From: Hyphomicrobiales bacterium
GTDB lineage: Bacteria; Pseudomonadota; Alphaproteobacteria; Rhizobiales; Rhizobiaceae
DNA length: 64,000 bases
NCBI GenBank assembly: GCA_900465675.1
Contig: UBJR01000002.1
Coordinates: forward strand, 124,001 to 188,000
Direction of reading: 5' to 3'
Position numbers and translations under genes: made by a program. Below the pieces are notes generated by a model that was given only the letters and a program-made list of their open reading frames with translations, was not told the origin of the DNA and ran no database searches. Positions 46,767-55,827 of the stretch are shown here, in pieces (position 1 is the first letter of the stretch; every line of letters begins with the position of its first letter).

Positions 46767-48026
46767 CTAACTCTGAACGCTCGAAAGCCGCCTTGCCGCA
46801 TAGGCAGCGGCAAAAGCGCAGGCGAGCATGGCGAGCGTGAAGAAGACGACCGCGAACCATCCTTCGGCCGAGAAGAACCAGCCTCCGGCCGAGCCCATGA
46901 CGCTGGAGCCGACGTAGTAGGCGAGCATGTAGAGCGACGACGCGTGACCCTTGGTGCCCTTTGCCAGCTTGCCGACGAGGCCGCTGGCGATCGAGTGGCT
47001 CATGAAGAAGCCGCTGGTCAGTACGATGATACCGAGGATGATGACCGGCAGGGAAGCCGACAGTGTGAGAGCGCTGCCGAGAGCCGTCACAGCAAGGCCG
47101 GTGAGCAGCACGGCGAAATGGCCGAAACGATCGCCGAGGATGCCGCCGATCGATGAGGCACCGATGCCGAACATGTAGACGGTGAAGATCAGGCCGAGTT
47201 CGGTTTGTGTCAGCTGGTAAGGCGCCGCTACGAGCCGGAAGCCGGCATAATTGTAGATCGTTACGAAGGAGCCCATCGCCAGGAAGGCGATGGCGAAGAC
47301 GAAGGGAAGTGCCGGATTGCGGAGGTGGCCGATCCACGCCCGCAGATGAAAACGCGGATCGAAACCCGGGCGGCGGATGAAATTGCGCGACGCAGGGAGC
47401 AGCAGGATAAAACCGATCGCTGCGGCCAGCCCGATCGCACCCATCAGCGCCATCGCCGGGCGCCAACTCAGATATTCGGCAAAAATTCCCGTCAGCACCC
47501 GGCCGCACATGCCGCCGAAGGCGGTTCCTCCGACATAGAGGCCCATTGTGGCGCCGAGCCCCTTCGGATCGATCTCTTCGGCGAGATAGGCCATTGCCAC
47601 AGCGGGCACGCCGCCGAGAACGAAGCCCTGCATGGCCCGCAGCACCAGCAGCAAGTGCCAATCCGGAGAGAAAGCGGCGGCGATCGTCAGGAACGCGGCA
47701 CCAACGAGCGAAATCGACATCAGGCTGCGGCGGCCGAGACCTTCGGAAACGGCGGCGGCGCAGATGATGGCGATTGCCAGAAATCCCGTTGAGAGCGACA
47801 GCGCCAGAGAGCTCTCAGCCGGGCTGACGGCGAACTCGGAGGCGAAGACCGGAAGCAGCGGCTGGACGCAATAAAGCAGCGAGAAGGTCGAGAAGCCCGA
47901 CAGAAACAAGGCAAGGCTCGCCCGCCGGTAGGGCGCAGTGCCGCGAGTCAGATATTGCCTTGCGGGCGCCGCCGCCTGCATCTCGACCGGAGAAATGTCG
48001 CTCATTCTTGCTGCTGTCTTTGGCAT
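46767..48026 (-). CDS. MFS transporter, YnfM-like
   Basis: 419 residues with 12 hydrophobic segments and MFS motif A variant SEGLGRRSLM between helices 2 and 3. The sequence FLSGFSTFSLLYCVQPLLPVFASEF and the divergent LysR gene match the E. coli ynfM/ynfL pair. Substrate unknown. The start may be the Met at codon 8 (base 48005). It ends 9 bases from the urocanase-like gene on the opposite strand, so a link to that pathway, for example uptake or efflux, is not shown. Confidence 0.87.
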   Translation of the reverse strand: MPKTAARMSDISPVEMQAAAPARQYLTRGTAPYRRASLALFLSGFSTFSLLYCVQPLLPVFASEFAVSPAESSLALSLSTGFLAIAIICAAAVSEGLGRRSLMSISLVGAAFLTIAAAFSPDWHLLLVLRAMQGFVLGGVPAVAMAYLAEEIDPKGLGATMGLYVGGTAFGGMCGRVLTGIFAEYLSWRPAMALMGAIGLAAAIGFILLLPASRNFIRRPGFDPRFHLRAWIGHLRNPALPFVFAIAFLAMGSFVTIYNYAGFRLVAAPYQLTQTELGLIFTVYMFGIGASSIGGILGDRFGHFAVLLTGLAVTALGSALTLSASLPVIILGIIVLTSGFFMSHSIASGLVGKLAKGTKGHASSLYMLAYYVGSSVMGSAGGWFFSAEGWFAVVFFTLAMLACAFAAAYAARRLSSVQS

Positions 48027-48119
48027 GTCAGGCGCCTTTCACCTTTGATCTAGCCAGCAGGATGCAATTTGTCCAATATATGGAACAGTCACTCTCGATA
48101 GTTTTTGGAGATAGCGCAG

Positions 48120-48992
48120 ATGGAGCTCCGGCATATCCGTTATTTCCTGGCCGTTGCCGAGGAGCGCAATTTCACCCGCGCCGCAGCCAAGCTCGGCATC
48201 GGCCAGCCTCCGCTCAGCCAGCAGATCCGCGATCTGGAGGCGGAAGTGGGTGCTGCGCTGTTCCATCGGGTTCCGCACGGCGCGGAACTGACGGCGGCTG
48301 GTGAAGCCTTTCTCGGCGAGGCGAAGGCATCGCTCGCCGCCGCCGAGAAAGCCAAGCTTGCAGCACAGCGGGCCAACCGCGGCGAGACTGGGCGGCTGGC
48401 GCTCGGCTTCACCGCGTCCTCGGCATTCAACACCGTGGTCAGCGCGACGATCCGGCGCTTCCGGGCACAATGGCCGGAGGTACGGCTATCATTGACCGAG
48501 ATGAACACGCTGGCGCTGATGGAGAAACTGCACCGCGGCGAACTCGACGCGACTTTCATGCGCCCGAGCCTGGATGACCCGCCCGGTGTCCGGCTGAAGC
48601 GGCTTGCCGACGAACCGATGGTCATCGCACTGCCGGCACGCCATCCGCTGGCAAAGCGCGCCGCACTGCCGCTCTCGCTGCTCGCCAACGAGCCATTCAT
48701 CCTCTTCCCGCGGCTTGTAGGGCTCAGCCTGTTCGATGACGTTGTGCTCGCCTGCCGGAAGGCCGGATTCGAACTCGAAGTGGCACAGGAAGCGCCGCAG
48801 ATCTCCTCGGTCGTCAATCTGGTCGCCGCAGAACTCGGCGTGTCCATTGTTCCGGAATCGATAGCGCAGATCAGGCTCGACGGCGTCGCCTACCGGCCGA
48901 TCGAGGGACCGCCCGCCGTTGCCCGGCTGGCGCTCGCGGTTCTCAAGACCCAGCGCTCGCCGGTCACGGAAAACCTGATGAGCCTGCTCTAG
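48120..48992 (+). CDS. LysR-family regulator divergent from the YnfM-like transporter
   Basis: 290 residues. Helix-turn-helix MELRHIRYFLAVAEERNFTRAAAKLGIGQPPLSQQIRDLEAEVGAALFHR, of the BenM/CatM type with PPLSQQI. The start at 48120 has GGAG 9 bases upstream; a TTG five codons earlier overlaps that site and is rejected. The 93-base gap to the transporter would hold a shared operator. It is convergent with the next LysR gene. Confidence 0.92.
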   Translation: MELRHIRYFLAVAEERNFTRAAAKLGIGQPPLSQQIRDLEAEVGAALFHRVPHGAELTAAGEAFLGEAKASLAAAEKAKLAAQRANRGETGRLALGFTASSAFNTVVSATIRRFRAQWPEVRLSLTEMNTLALMEKLHRGELDATFMRPSLDDPPGVRLKRLADEPMVIALPARHPLAKRAALPLSLLANEPFILFPRLVGLSLFDDVVLACRKAGFELEVAQEAPQISSVVNLVAAELGVSIVPESIAQIRLDGVAYRPIEGPPAVARLALAVLKTQRSPVTENLMSLL

Positions 48993-49002
48993 ATCTCCAG
49001 CT

Positions 49003-49911
49003 TCAGGATGCAGGCCGATCCCAATAGGGCGGATCGCCGAAGACCTTCTTCAGATGATCGGCAATGGCGCGCAGCTTGGCCGAGGGATTGCGGCCTTCGG
49101 GATGGGCCATGTAGATGAATTCCGGTTCCGGCTTGCTGCCGACGTCGATCTCCGCAAGCGCGCCTTCGCGAATGGCAGGTCCGGCAATGAAGGCCGGCAG
49201 AAGCGCAATCCCGAGACCCGCGATCGCTGCATCGCGCAGCATGTCGCCATTGTTCATCCCCATCGCCAGTTGGGCGCGCACCACAGCGACGCCCTCTGCG
49301 GTCTGGAAGCGCCAGTCGGCGACACCGCGATTGGTGTAGAAAAGTCCTCGATGCTCCTGAAGACTGGCCAGAGTGCGCGGGATGCCCGCCTTGGCAAGAT
49401 AGTCCGGCGAGGCGACCAGCATGCGGCGGCTCGGAGCGAGCTTCCAGGCGACAAGACGCGAGTCTGCAATCGGGCCGTTGCGGATGATGGCGTCGTAGCC
49501 TTCCGACGCCGCATCGACGCGGCGATCGTCGATATCGAGCGTCAGGGCGATTTCCGGGTGTTCGGCGAGAAACGGATATAGGGCAGGCCCAAGATGCATG
49601 CGCCCGAACGTGACGGGGGCGGCAATGCGCAGCGGACCGGCGAGCGTGCCGCGGCGCTCCGCCATGCTTGCCGACGCCTCCTCGACCTCGTGGACGATGC
49701 GCAGCGCGCGCTCCAGAAAAGCTGTCCCATCCTCCGTCAGCGTCAGCTTGCGGGTGGTGCGATGGAGAAGCAGGCCGCCCAGCGTTTTCTCAAGTTCCGC
49801 AAGGCGTTCGCTGACGACGGATTTCGACAGGCGGAGCCTACGTGCCGCTTCGCTCACCGAACCTGCCTCGACCACGGCGACGAAAGCCGCAATTCCCTCA
49901 ATCTTGATCAT
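49003..49911 (-). CDS. LysR-family regulator divergent from an SDR gene
   Basis: 302 residues. Helix-turn-helix KIEGIAAFVAVVEAGSVSEAARRLRLSKSVVSERLAELEKTLGGLLLHRTTRKLTLTEDG, with the effector domain ending in PEGRNPSAKLRAIADHLKKVF. It belongs to the DNA-binding subgroup common as aldehyde/redox-responsive regulators in proteobacteria. A 115-base region is shared with the divergent SDR gene, its likely target. Confidence 0.92.
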   Translation of the reverse strand: MIKIEGIAAFVAVVEAGSVSEAARRLRLSKSVVSERLAELEKTLGGLLLHRTTRKLTLTEDGTAFLERALRIVHEVEEASASMAERRGTLAGPLRIAAPVTFGRMHLGPALYPFLAEHPEIALTLDIDDRRVDAASEGYDAIIRNGPIADSRLVAWKLAPSRRMLVASPDYLAKAGIPRTLASLQEHRGLFYTNRGVADWRFQTAEGVAVVRAQLAMGMNNGDMLRDAAIAGLGIALLPAFIAGPAIREGALAEIDVGSKPEPEFIYMAHPEGRNPSAKLRAIADHLKKVFGDPPYWDRPAS

Positions 49912-50026
49912 TGTTCGGTATTTCCGAAATCGAGTTCCACCATTTGCAGACTAATCCGAACAAATAGAAAATGCCATCTTCCACTCATCGAAGGGGCACA
50001 ACGCCCCGCACATAGGAGATGGAATT

Positions 50027-50791
50027 ATGAACCGCCTGAACAACAAAGTTGCAATCGTAACCGGCGCAAGCTCCGGTATCGGCCGTTCGACGGCCAAGCT
50101 GTTTGCCGCCGAAGGCGCCAAGGTCGTGGTCGGCGCCCGCCGTCAAGCGGAGCTCGATAGCCTCGTTGCCGAAATCAAGGAAGCCGGTGGCACGGCCATC
50201 GCGGTTGCGGGCGACGTACGCTCGGAGGATTATCACAAGGCACTTGTCGCCGCTGCTGTCGGCAATTACGGCAAGCTCGACATCGCCTTCAACAATGCCG
50301 GTATCCTCGGCGAAGCGGGCCCGAGCACCGAGGTTTCCGAAGCAGGCTTTACCGAAGCGCTGACGATCAACCTCGTCGCCTCGTTCCTTGCCGCCAAGCA
50401 CCAGATCGGCGCCATGGTCAAGACTGGCGGCGGCTCGGTGATCTTCACCTCGACATTCGTCGGCTACAGCTTCTCCTTCCCCGGCGTTGCCGGCTATGCA
50501 GCCAGCAAATCCGGCCTGATCGGTCTGACGCAGACGCTCGCCGCCGAATTCGGTGCGCAGAATGTGCGCGTCAATGCCGTACTTCCCGGCGGCGTAGACA
50601 CTGACATGTATCGCGAGATGAACGACACCGAAGACAAGCAGGGCTTCATCACCAACCTGCATGCGCTGAAGCGCGTCGCCAAGCCGGAAGAGATTGCCCA
50701 ATCGGTGCTCTACCTCGCCTCCGACGCCTCGAGCTTCGTCAGCGGCACGGCATCGCTGGTCGATGGCGGCGCATCGATCACCCGCACGTAA
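50027..50791 (+). CDS. Short-chain dehydrogenase/reductase (SDR)
   Basis: 254 residues, classical SDR. Cofactor motif TGASSGIG (residues 13-20), NNAG near 89, catalytic Tyr-x3-Lys in YAASKSG, and the C-terminal SFVSGTASLVDGGAS. ARR after the second beta strand suggests NADP(H) preference. The ATG follows GGAG at about 7 bases. Substrate unknown; probably controlled by the divergent LysR. A strong terminator follows. Confidence 0.92.
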   Translation: MNRLNNKVAIVTGASSGIGRSTAKLFAAEGAKVVVGARRQAELDSLVAEIKEAGGTAIAVAGDVRSEDYHKALVAAAVGNYGKLDIAFNNAGILGEAGPSTEVSEAGFTEALTINLVASFLAAKHQIGAMVKTGGGSVIFTSTFVGYSFSFPGVAGYAASKSGLIGLTQTLAAEFGAQNVRVNAVLPGGVDTDMYREMNDTEDKQGFITNLHALKRVAKPEEIAQSVLYLASDASSFVSGTASLVDGGASITRT

Positions 50792-50809
50792 GCCTTTCAA
50801 CATCGAAGC

Positions 50810-50839
50810 AAGGCCGCGGCACGAGAGCGCCGCGGCCTT
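50810..50839. terminator. Bidirectional stem-loop between the SDR and NmrA-like genes
   Basis: A perfect 11-bp inverted repeat AAGGCCGCGGC/GCCGCGGCCTT with an 8-base loop between convergent genes. Only short T-tracts, but the stem is very stable. Confidence 0.75.
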
Positions 50840-50844
50840 TCGCG

Positions 50845-51708
50845 TCAGCGGGTTTCGATGAGCGTGCGGATCGCCGTTTCGAAATCCGTCTTTGCCTTTC
50901 GCGAACCGCTCGCGCCGGCTTCGAACTCGATCCAGCCTTTGTTGAAACCATCGAGCATGCGCATACGCGGGCCGGGGTTCTGCATGCCCTGCGAAAGGAA
51001 CAGTTCATTCCAGCTTTCCCTTGCAACCGCCTCAGCATGGACCTGCCGGCCGAGTACTAGCGAAAGAGCTTCGGCCATCTGTAACGGCGTGATGCGGCAG
51101 GGACCTTCCAGCTCGACGACGCGGCTCCCCGTCCAGATTTCCTGCAGCAATCCGGCGGCGGCCGCGCCGACATCGCGAACCGCGACCATCGGCACCGGCT
51201 TGTCGAGCGGCTGAAGGAAGCTCGGCAAGACGCCGCTTTCCCGCGCTGAAGCGATATCCCAGGCGGAATTCTCCATGAACCAGGCGGCCCGCAGGAACGC
51301 GACCGGCACCGGCAGCGCGGAAAAGACCTGTTCAGCAATACCGAGCTGGGTCAGAAGGTTCTCCTGCTGCGCCTGAGCACCGATGGTGGAGAGGCAAACG
51401 ACCTTCTTCGGGCTTGCCACAATCACCGCCGCCTTCACCGCCTCGATAATGGCGCGCGCCTGCGGAAAGCCCGGCGCCGGATCGAAGGCTGGCGGCAACA
51501 GCACGAAGACGCCTTCGGCGCCCTCGAAAGCCTTGGCGAGCGCGTCCGCATCCGTCATCTCGGCGATCGCGATTTCAGCACCGCGATCCCGCCACGCCTT
51601 TCCCTTTTCCGCATTGCGCATCACGGCGCGCACGGCATGGCGTCCAGCCAGCAATCGCTCGGCCACCACCGCGCCGACCTGACCCGTCACTCCAGTTACT
51701 GCAAACAT
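50845..51708 (-). CDS. NmrA-like/NAD(P)H-binding oxidoreductase
   Basis: 287 residues with the atypical SDR cofactor loop TGVTGQVG (MFAVTGVTGQVGAVVAERLLAG) and NmrA-type features FVLLPPAFDP, LSTIGAQ and FLRAAWFMENSAW. No Tyr-x3-Lys pair is apparent, so it may be a redox sensor or a quinone-reductase-like protein rather than a dehydrogenase. The start at 51708 has AGGAG 7 bases upstream. It is divergent from a LysR gene. Confidence 0.85.
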   Translation of the reverse strand: MFAVTGVTGQVGAVVAERLLAGRHAVRAVMRNAEKGKAWRDRGAEIAIAEMTDADALAKAFEGAEGVFVLLPPAFDPAPGFPQARAIIEAVKAAVIVASPKKVVCLSTIGAQAQQENLLTQLGIAEQVFSALPVPVAFLRAAWFMENSAWDIASARESGVLPSFLQPLDKPVPMVAVRDVGAAAAGLLQEIWTGSRVVELEGPCRITPLQMAEALSLVLGRQVHAEAVARESWNELFLSQGMQNPGPRMRMLDGFNKGWIEFEAGASGSRKAKTDFETAIRTLIETR

Positions 51709-51829
51709 CGTCACGCTCCTTTTCCGGCAGCAACAGGCCGCCGCGATGCGCGGAAGATGCACGCAATTCATTTTTGACTGAATTGCGCTTTTGTCATATT
51801 ATTCATGACAGAAAATCACGGATCAGATG

Positions 51830-52729
51830 ATGTTGGACGGACGACTGCTGAATGGTGTCAGCGTGCTGGCGGCGGTGGTCGAAAGCGGCAGTTTTGCGCG
51901 CGCCGCCGAGGCACTTGGTTTAACCGCATCGGGCGTTAGCCGTGCCATATCGCGGCTGGAGGGGCGGATCGGCGTCCGGCTCCTCGACAGGACGACGCGG
52001 TCGCTCAGATTGACCGATGACGGTGCGCGCTTCTACGAACAGGTCGTGCCCCTGCTCGGCGGCATCGAAGAAGCGGCCAGTTATGCCGCTGGCACCGCAC
52101 AGGCGGTGCGCGGGCGCCTTCGCGTCAACGCCGATCCCTATTTCTCCAGGCTGATCCTGGCGCCGGAGCTTGGCACCTTTCTTGATCGCTATCCTGATCT
52201 CCAGCTCGAAATCATCACCCGCAACGAGATCGGCGACCTGGTGGCCGATGGCATGGATGTGGCGGTGCGCTTCGGAGAGATCCCGGCCAGAAGCGCGCTG
52301 ATTTCCCGGCAGCTATTTCGCACACGGGTCATCACGGTCGCGGCCCCCGCCTATCTCGAACGCTATGGACGCCCCCGGCTTCCTGAGGATCTCGGCGATC
52401 ACACCTGCATCCAGTATCAGGACCCGCTGACCGGAAAGCCCTTCGAATGGGAATTGCGGCGCGGCGAGGAAGTGGTGCCGATCGCCACGCGCGGACGGAT
52501 TCTCGTCAACGATGCCGGGACGACGCTTGCCACATGTCTCGCCGGCATCGGCATTGCCCAGGTGTTTTCGCTCGGCATGAAGCCCTATCTCGACAGCGGG
52601 CAACTGGTCGATCTCTACCCGGATTGGCCGGGCGAAACCTTTCCGCTGCACTGCTTCTACCCCTCGCGGCATCACGTGCCGGCCAAGGTCCGGGCGTTCA
52701 TCGACTTCTGCGCCGAAATCGCCCGCTAG
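51830..52729 (+). CDS. LysR-family regulator divergent from the NmrA-like gene
   Basis: 299 residues (an ATG one codon earlier is equally possible). Helix-turn-helix LNGVSVLAAVVESGSFARAAEALGLTASGVSRAISRLEGRIGVRLLDRTTRSLRLTDDG; the effector domain has GDLVADGMDVAVRFGEIP and AGIGIAQVFSLGMKPYL. The 121-base gap to the NmrA-like gene contains AATTCATTTTTGACTGAATT (51767-51786), an imperfect dyad that could be its operator. Confidence 0.92.
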   Translation: MLDGRLLNGVSVLAAVVESGSFARAAEALGLTASGVSRAISRLEGRIGVRLLDRTTRSLRLTDDGARFYEQVVPLLGGIEEAASYAAGTAQAVRGRLRVNADPYFSRLILAPELGTFLDRYPDLQLEIITRNEIGDLVADGMDVAVRFGEIPARSALISRQLFRTRVITVAAPAYLERYGRPRLPEDLGDHTCIQYQDPLTGKPFEWELRRGEEVVPIATRGRILVNDAGTTLATCLAGIGIAQVFSLGMKPYLDSGQLVDLYPDWPGETFPLHCFYPSRHHVPAKVRAFIDFCAEIAR

Positions 52730-52823
52730 ATGTCGCTGGTGAGACTTGTTTCCGGGTGCGGCCAGGCCTATCAAAGATGCTGAAATCCACTTCATCTTCC
52801 GGCCTTCGCGCCTCCGGTGCCCC

Positions 52824-53747
52824 ATGCTTCTCGGTATTCTTTGCGGCCTCGCCACCTGTGCGTTGTGGGGACTGACCTTCGTCGTGCCGCGCGCCATCGC
52901 GCCGTTCACGACCATGGATTTGACGGTCACGCGCTACGGACTATTTGCGCTGGCCAGCATCGTGCTGATGGTCAGCCCGCGGTTCCGGCCGAAGAATATC
53001 AGGCCGCTCATGGCGATCACCGCCCTATTGCTCGGCGGCATCGGCTATGTCGGCTATTTCGTCAGCGTCGCCTATGCGGTGCGGCTTGCGGGGGCAGCCA
53101 TTCCGCCGCTCGTTATCGGCACCATGCCGGTACTGCTCGCCATCATCGCCAACCTGCGCGACCGCTCGGTCGCCTGGAAGCTGCTTGCGCTGCCGCTGAT
53201 CCTGATCGCGGCCGGCATCGGCTGGGTCAATGTCTCGATCTTCGCGGCAACGCCTTCGGGCGACCAGAGCGCGATCTGGCTCGGCATCGGATCGGCGCTG
53301 ATTGGCCTGACGCTCTGGGTGATCTACGGGCTGGCGAGCACGGCGGCGATGCAATCGCCCGATGCGCCGGATATCCTGCAATGGACGGGCTTGCAGGGTA
53401 TCGGCGCCGGGATCGGCTGCCTCGTGCTCATTCCCTTTACCTCCATCGGGACCGATATCGTCTTCACCGGAGCAGAACTTCTGCGCTTCATCCTCTGGTC
53501 GCTGATCATGGGGCTGGCCGGCGCCTGGCTTGCGACCCTGCTATGGATGATCGCCTCCAAGCGGCTGCCGCTGGCGCTTGCCGCGCAGCTGATCGTGGCG
53601 GAAACCGTATTCGGCCTGCTCTTCGGCTTCCTGTTCGAGCAGCGGCTGCCGACGATTGCCGAAGCGGGCGGCTCGATCCTGCAGCTTGCCGGCGTCGGCT
53701 TGGCAATCGCCATCTTCACGCCTTCCCGCAAGCCGCAGGCCCACTGA
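52824..53747 (+). CDS. DMT-superfamily (EamA) transporter
   Basis: 307 residues with ten hydrophobic segments, starting MLLGILCGLATCALWGLTFVVPRAIAPF and ending ILQLAGVGLAIAIFTP. The start at 52824 is chosen because the upstream extension is not membrane-like, although no strong ribosome site is visible. Substrate unknown. It lies downstream of a LysR gene on the same strand (94 bases) and 72 bases before coaBC. Confidence 0.85.
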   Translation: MLLGILCGLATCALWGLTFVVPRAIAPFTTMDLTVTRYGLFALASIVLMVSPRFRPKNIRPLMAITALLLGGIGYVGYFVSVAYAVRLAGAAIPPLVIGTMPVLLAIIANLRDRSVAWKLLALPLILIAAGIGWVNVSIFAATPSGDQSAIWLGIGSALIGLTLWVIYGLASTAAMQSPDAPDILQWTGLQGIGAGIGCLVLIPFTSIGTDIVFTGAELLRFILWSLIMGLAGAWLATLLWMIASKRLPLALAAQLIVAETVFGLLFGFLFEQRLPTIAEAGGSILQLAGVGLAIAIFTPSRKPQAH

Positions 53748-53819
53748 CCAGCCGCGCATTGCATGTTATTCGCCAAAGGCTTAGGGTCGTTCGACCAATA
53801 GGACGACGGGTAAAAGGCC

Positions 53820-55031
53820 ATGGCTCTCAGCGGCAAACGCATCCTGCTTATCATCTCGGGTGGCATCGCGGCCTATAAGAGCCTCGACCTGATCCGCAGG
53901 CTGCGTGAACGCGGCGCATCGGTGCGCCCGGTCATGACATCAGGCGCGCAGGAATTCGTGACGCCGCTTGCCGTCGGCGCGCTTGCTGCCGATCATGTCT
54001 TCACCGATCTCTTTTCACGGCAGGACGAACAGGACGTCGGACATATCCGCCTGGCGCGCGATTGCGATCTGGTGCTGATCGCGCCGGCGACCGCCGATCT
54101 GCTGGCGAAGATGGCGAACGGGCTGGCCGACGATCTTGCCTCGACCGTGTTGCTTGCGACCGACAGGCCGGTGCTTGCCGCGCCTGCGATGAACCCGAGG
54201 ATGTGGGCGCATCCGGCCACCCGGCGCAACGTTGCGACCCTTGCTGCCGACGGCATCCGCATGATCGGGCCGATGGCCGGCGAGATGGCCGAGAGCCGCG
54301 AGGCCGGTGTCGGCCGGATGGCGGAGCCGCTGGAAATCGTCGCCGCAGCCGAGGCGCTTCTGGACGACGGACCGAAGCCGCTTGCCGGACGCAAGGCTGT
54401 GGTCACGTCAGGCCCGACCCACGAGCCGATCGACCCGGTCCGTTACATCGCCAACCGCTCATCCGGGCGCCAGGGGCATGCAATCGCGGCAGCACTTGCC
54501 AAGCTCGGCGCCGATGTGACGCTGGTTTCGGGACCGGTGACCATCCCAGATCCTGCCGGCGTGAAAACCATCCATGTCGAGCGGGCCGAAGAAATGCGCG
54601 ACGCCGTCTTGGCAGCGCTGCCTGCCGATATCGCCGTGATGGTGGCTGCCGTTGCCGACTGGCGGGTGGCCTCGGCCGCCGACCAGAAGATCAAGAAGCA
54701 TCCCGGCGAATCCATCCCGACACTGGCGCTAACCGAGAATCCGGACATCCTCAAAACCGTCGGCCATCATACGATGCGGCCGAAGATCGTCGTCGGTTTT
54801 GCAGCCGAAACGCAGGATGTCGAGAGCAATGCCAAGACCAAACTGGAGCGCAAGGGTGCCGACATGATCGTCGCCAACGACGTGTCTCCGGCGACCGGCA
54901 TCATGGGCGGGACGCGTAACAGTGTGAAGCTCATCAGCCGCGCAGGCATCGACCAATGGCCCGATATGGCGAAAGAAGATGTGGCGGAAAAGCTTGCTGC
55001 CCTGATCGCCGAACGGCTCAGGCAGGGATAG
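53820..55031 (+). CDS. coaBC: Bifunctional phosphopantothenoylcysteine decarboxylase/phosphopantothenate-cysteine ligase CoaBC (Dfp)
   Basis: Two successive steps of coenzyme A synthesis. 403 residues. The N-terminal flavoprotein CoaC domain has SGGIAAYKSLDLIRRLRERGA, the PxMNxxMW motif in APAMNPRMWAHPAT and a Cys-like substrate loop region. The C-terminal CoaB domain has VTSGPTHEPIDPVRYIANRSSGRQGHAIA and the ligase motif KIKKHPGE. Its 3' end overlaps the convergent amidotransferase gene by 14 bases. Confidence 0.96.
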   Translation: MALSGKRILLIISGGIAAYKSLDLIRRLRERGASVRPVMTSGAQEFVTPLAVGALAADHVFTDLFSRQDEQDVGHIRLARDCDLVLIAPATADLLAKMANGLADDLASTVLLATDRPVLAAPAMNPRMWAHPATRRNVATLAADGIRMIGPMAGEMAESREAGVGRMAEPLEIVAAAEALLDDGPKPLAGRKAVVTSGPTHEPIDPVRYIANRSSGRQGHAIAAALAKLGADVTLVSGPVTIPDPAGVKTIHVERAEEMRDAVLAALPADIAVMVAAVADWRVASAADQKIKKHPGESIPTLALTENPDILKTVGHHTMRPKIVVGFAAETQDVESNAKTKLERKGADMIVANDVSPATGIMGGTRNSVKLISRAGIDQWPDMAKEDVAEKLAALIAERLRQG

Positions 55032-55827
55032 CCAGGCTTGCTGCTATTTCCACCCGCCGTTCGGGCTGGAATGGTGTAATCGTGATTCCCGCCTCGTTGA
55101 CGGTGACGGCGCTGCCATCCGGTATTTCCATCCAGGCATCGACGTCATCATTCAACGGCTCTGATACCAGGCAATGACCCATGCGCATCGGCGATGCGTA
55201 AAGGGTCGGCGCCTTGCGGTCCGTCGCATAGCGGATACCGTAGAGCGATCGGCCATCGGAAAAGGCGGCGGTGAAGCGGAGATGGGCATCACCGAGAATG
55301 TTTTCGGCCAGTCCTTCGACGAAGCTCACCATCTCCGACATGGCGGCGACCGGCGCCTGGCGCAGGCCGAACTGCATGGCGAGCAGAAACATCAGCTCCG
55401 AATCCGTCGTGCCGCTTCTGGCGTGGAAGAGTTCGTCATCGAGCATCGCTTCCATCGGCCGGCGCAACCGCTCGAAGCCGCCAATCTGGCCATTGTGCAT
55501 GAACGACCAGTTTTCGTGGGTGAAAGGGTGGCAATTGTCGCGGCGCGTACCGCCGCCGGTCGCGGCGCGCACATGGGCGAGGAACAGCGGCGAACGGATC
55601 TGCCGCGCCAGGCTCTTCAGATTGCAATCCGCCCAGGCCGGAAGAATATCGCGGTAGCGCCCAGGCTCCGGGCGGTCGCCATACCAGGCGATGCCGAAAC
55701 CATCGCCGTTGGTGGCGGTCTTGGCGCGGGTGGCGCAATGCGACTGTTCGATCAGCGAATGGGCGGGCGACGACACCAGCTCCTCCAGATAGAGGGGGTC
55801 TCCGCGATAGGCTGCCCAACGACACAT
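55018..55827 (-). CDS. Class II glutamine amidotransferase (YafJ/EgtC-like)
   Basis: 269 residues. Ntn-hydrolase fold with the catalytic Cys immediately after the start Met (MCRWAAYRGDPLYLEELV), NGDGFGIAWYGD, LAHVRAATGG and NCHPFTHENWSFMHNGQI. The start at 55827 is fixed by that Cys2. Relatives include YafJ and the ergothioneine-biosynthesis hydrolase EgtC. I favour the general YafJ type, since no other egt gene is present. Convergent with coaBC. Confidence 0.9.
   Translation of the reverse strand: MCRWAAYRGDPLYLEELVSSPAHSLIEQSHCATRAKTATNGDGFGIAWYGDRPEPGRYRDILPAWADCNLKSLARQIRSPLFLAHVRAATGGGTRRDNCHPFTHENWSFMHNGQIGGFERLRRPMEAMLDDELFHARSGTTDSELMFLLAMQFGLRQAPVAAMSEMVSFVEGLAENILGDAHLRFTAAFSDGRSLYGIRYATDRKAPTLYASPMRMGHCLVSEPLNDDVDAWMEIPDGSAVTVNEAGITITPFQPERRVEIAASLAIPA

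Noticed and set aside
45331..47661. 776-residue open frame on the - strand
   Set aside because: It runs antisense through the urocanase-like gene into an alternate frame of the MFS gene and shows low-complexity Arg/Asp/His-rich composition typical of a high-G+C shadow.
55018..55827. Ergothioneine biosynthesis hydrolase EgtC
   Set aside because: The fold is right but no egtA, egtB, egtD or egtE lies nearby; the general YafJ type is safer.
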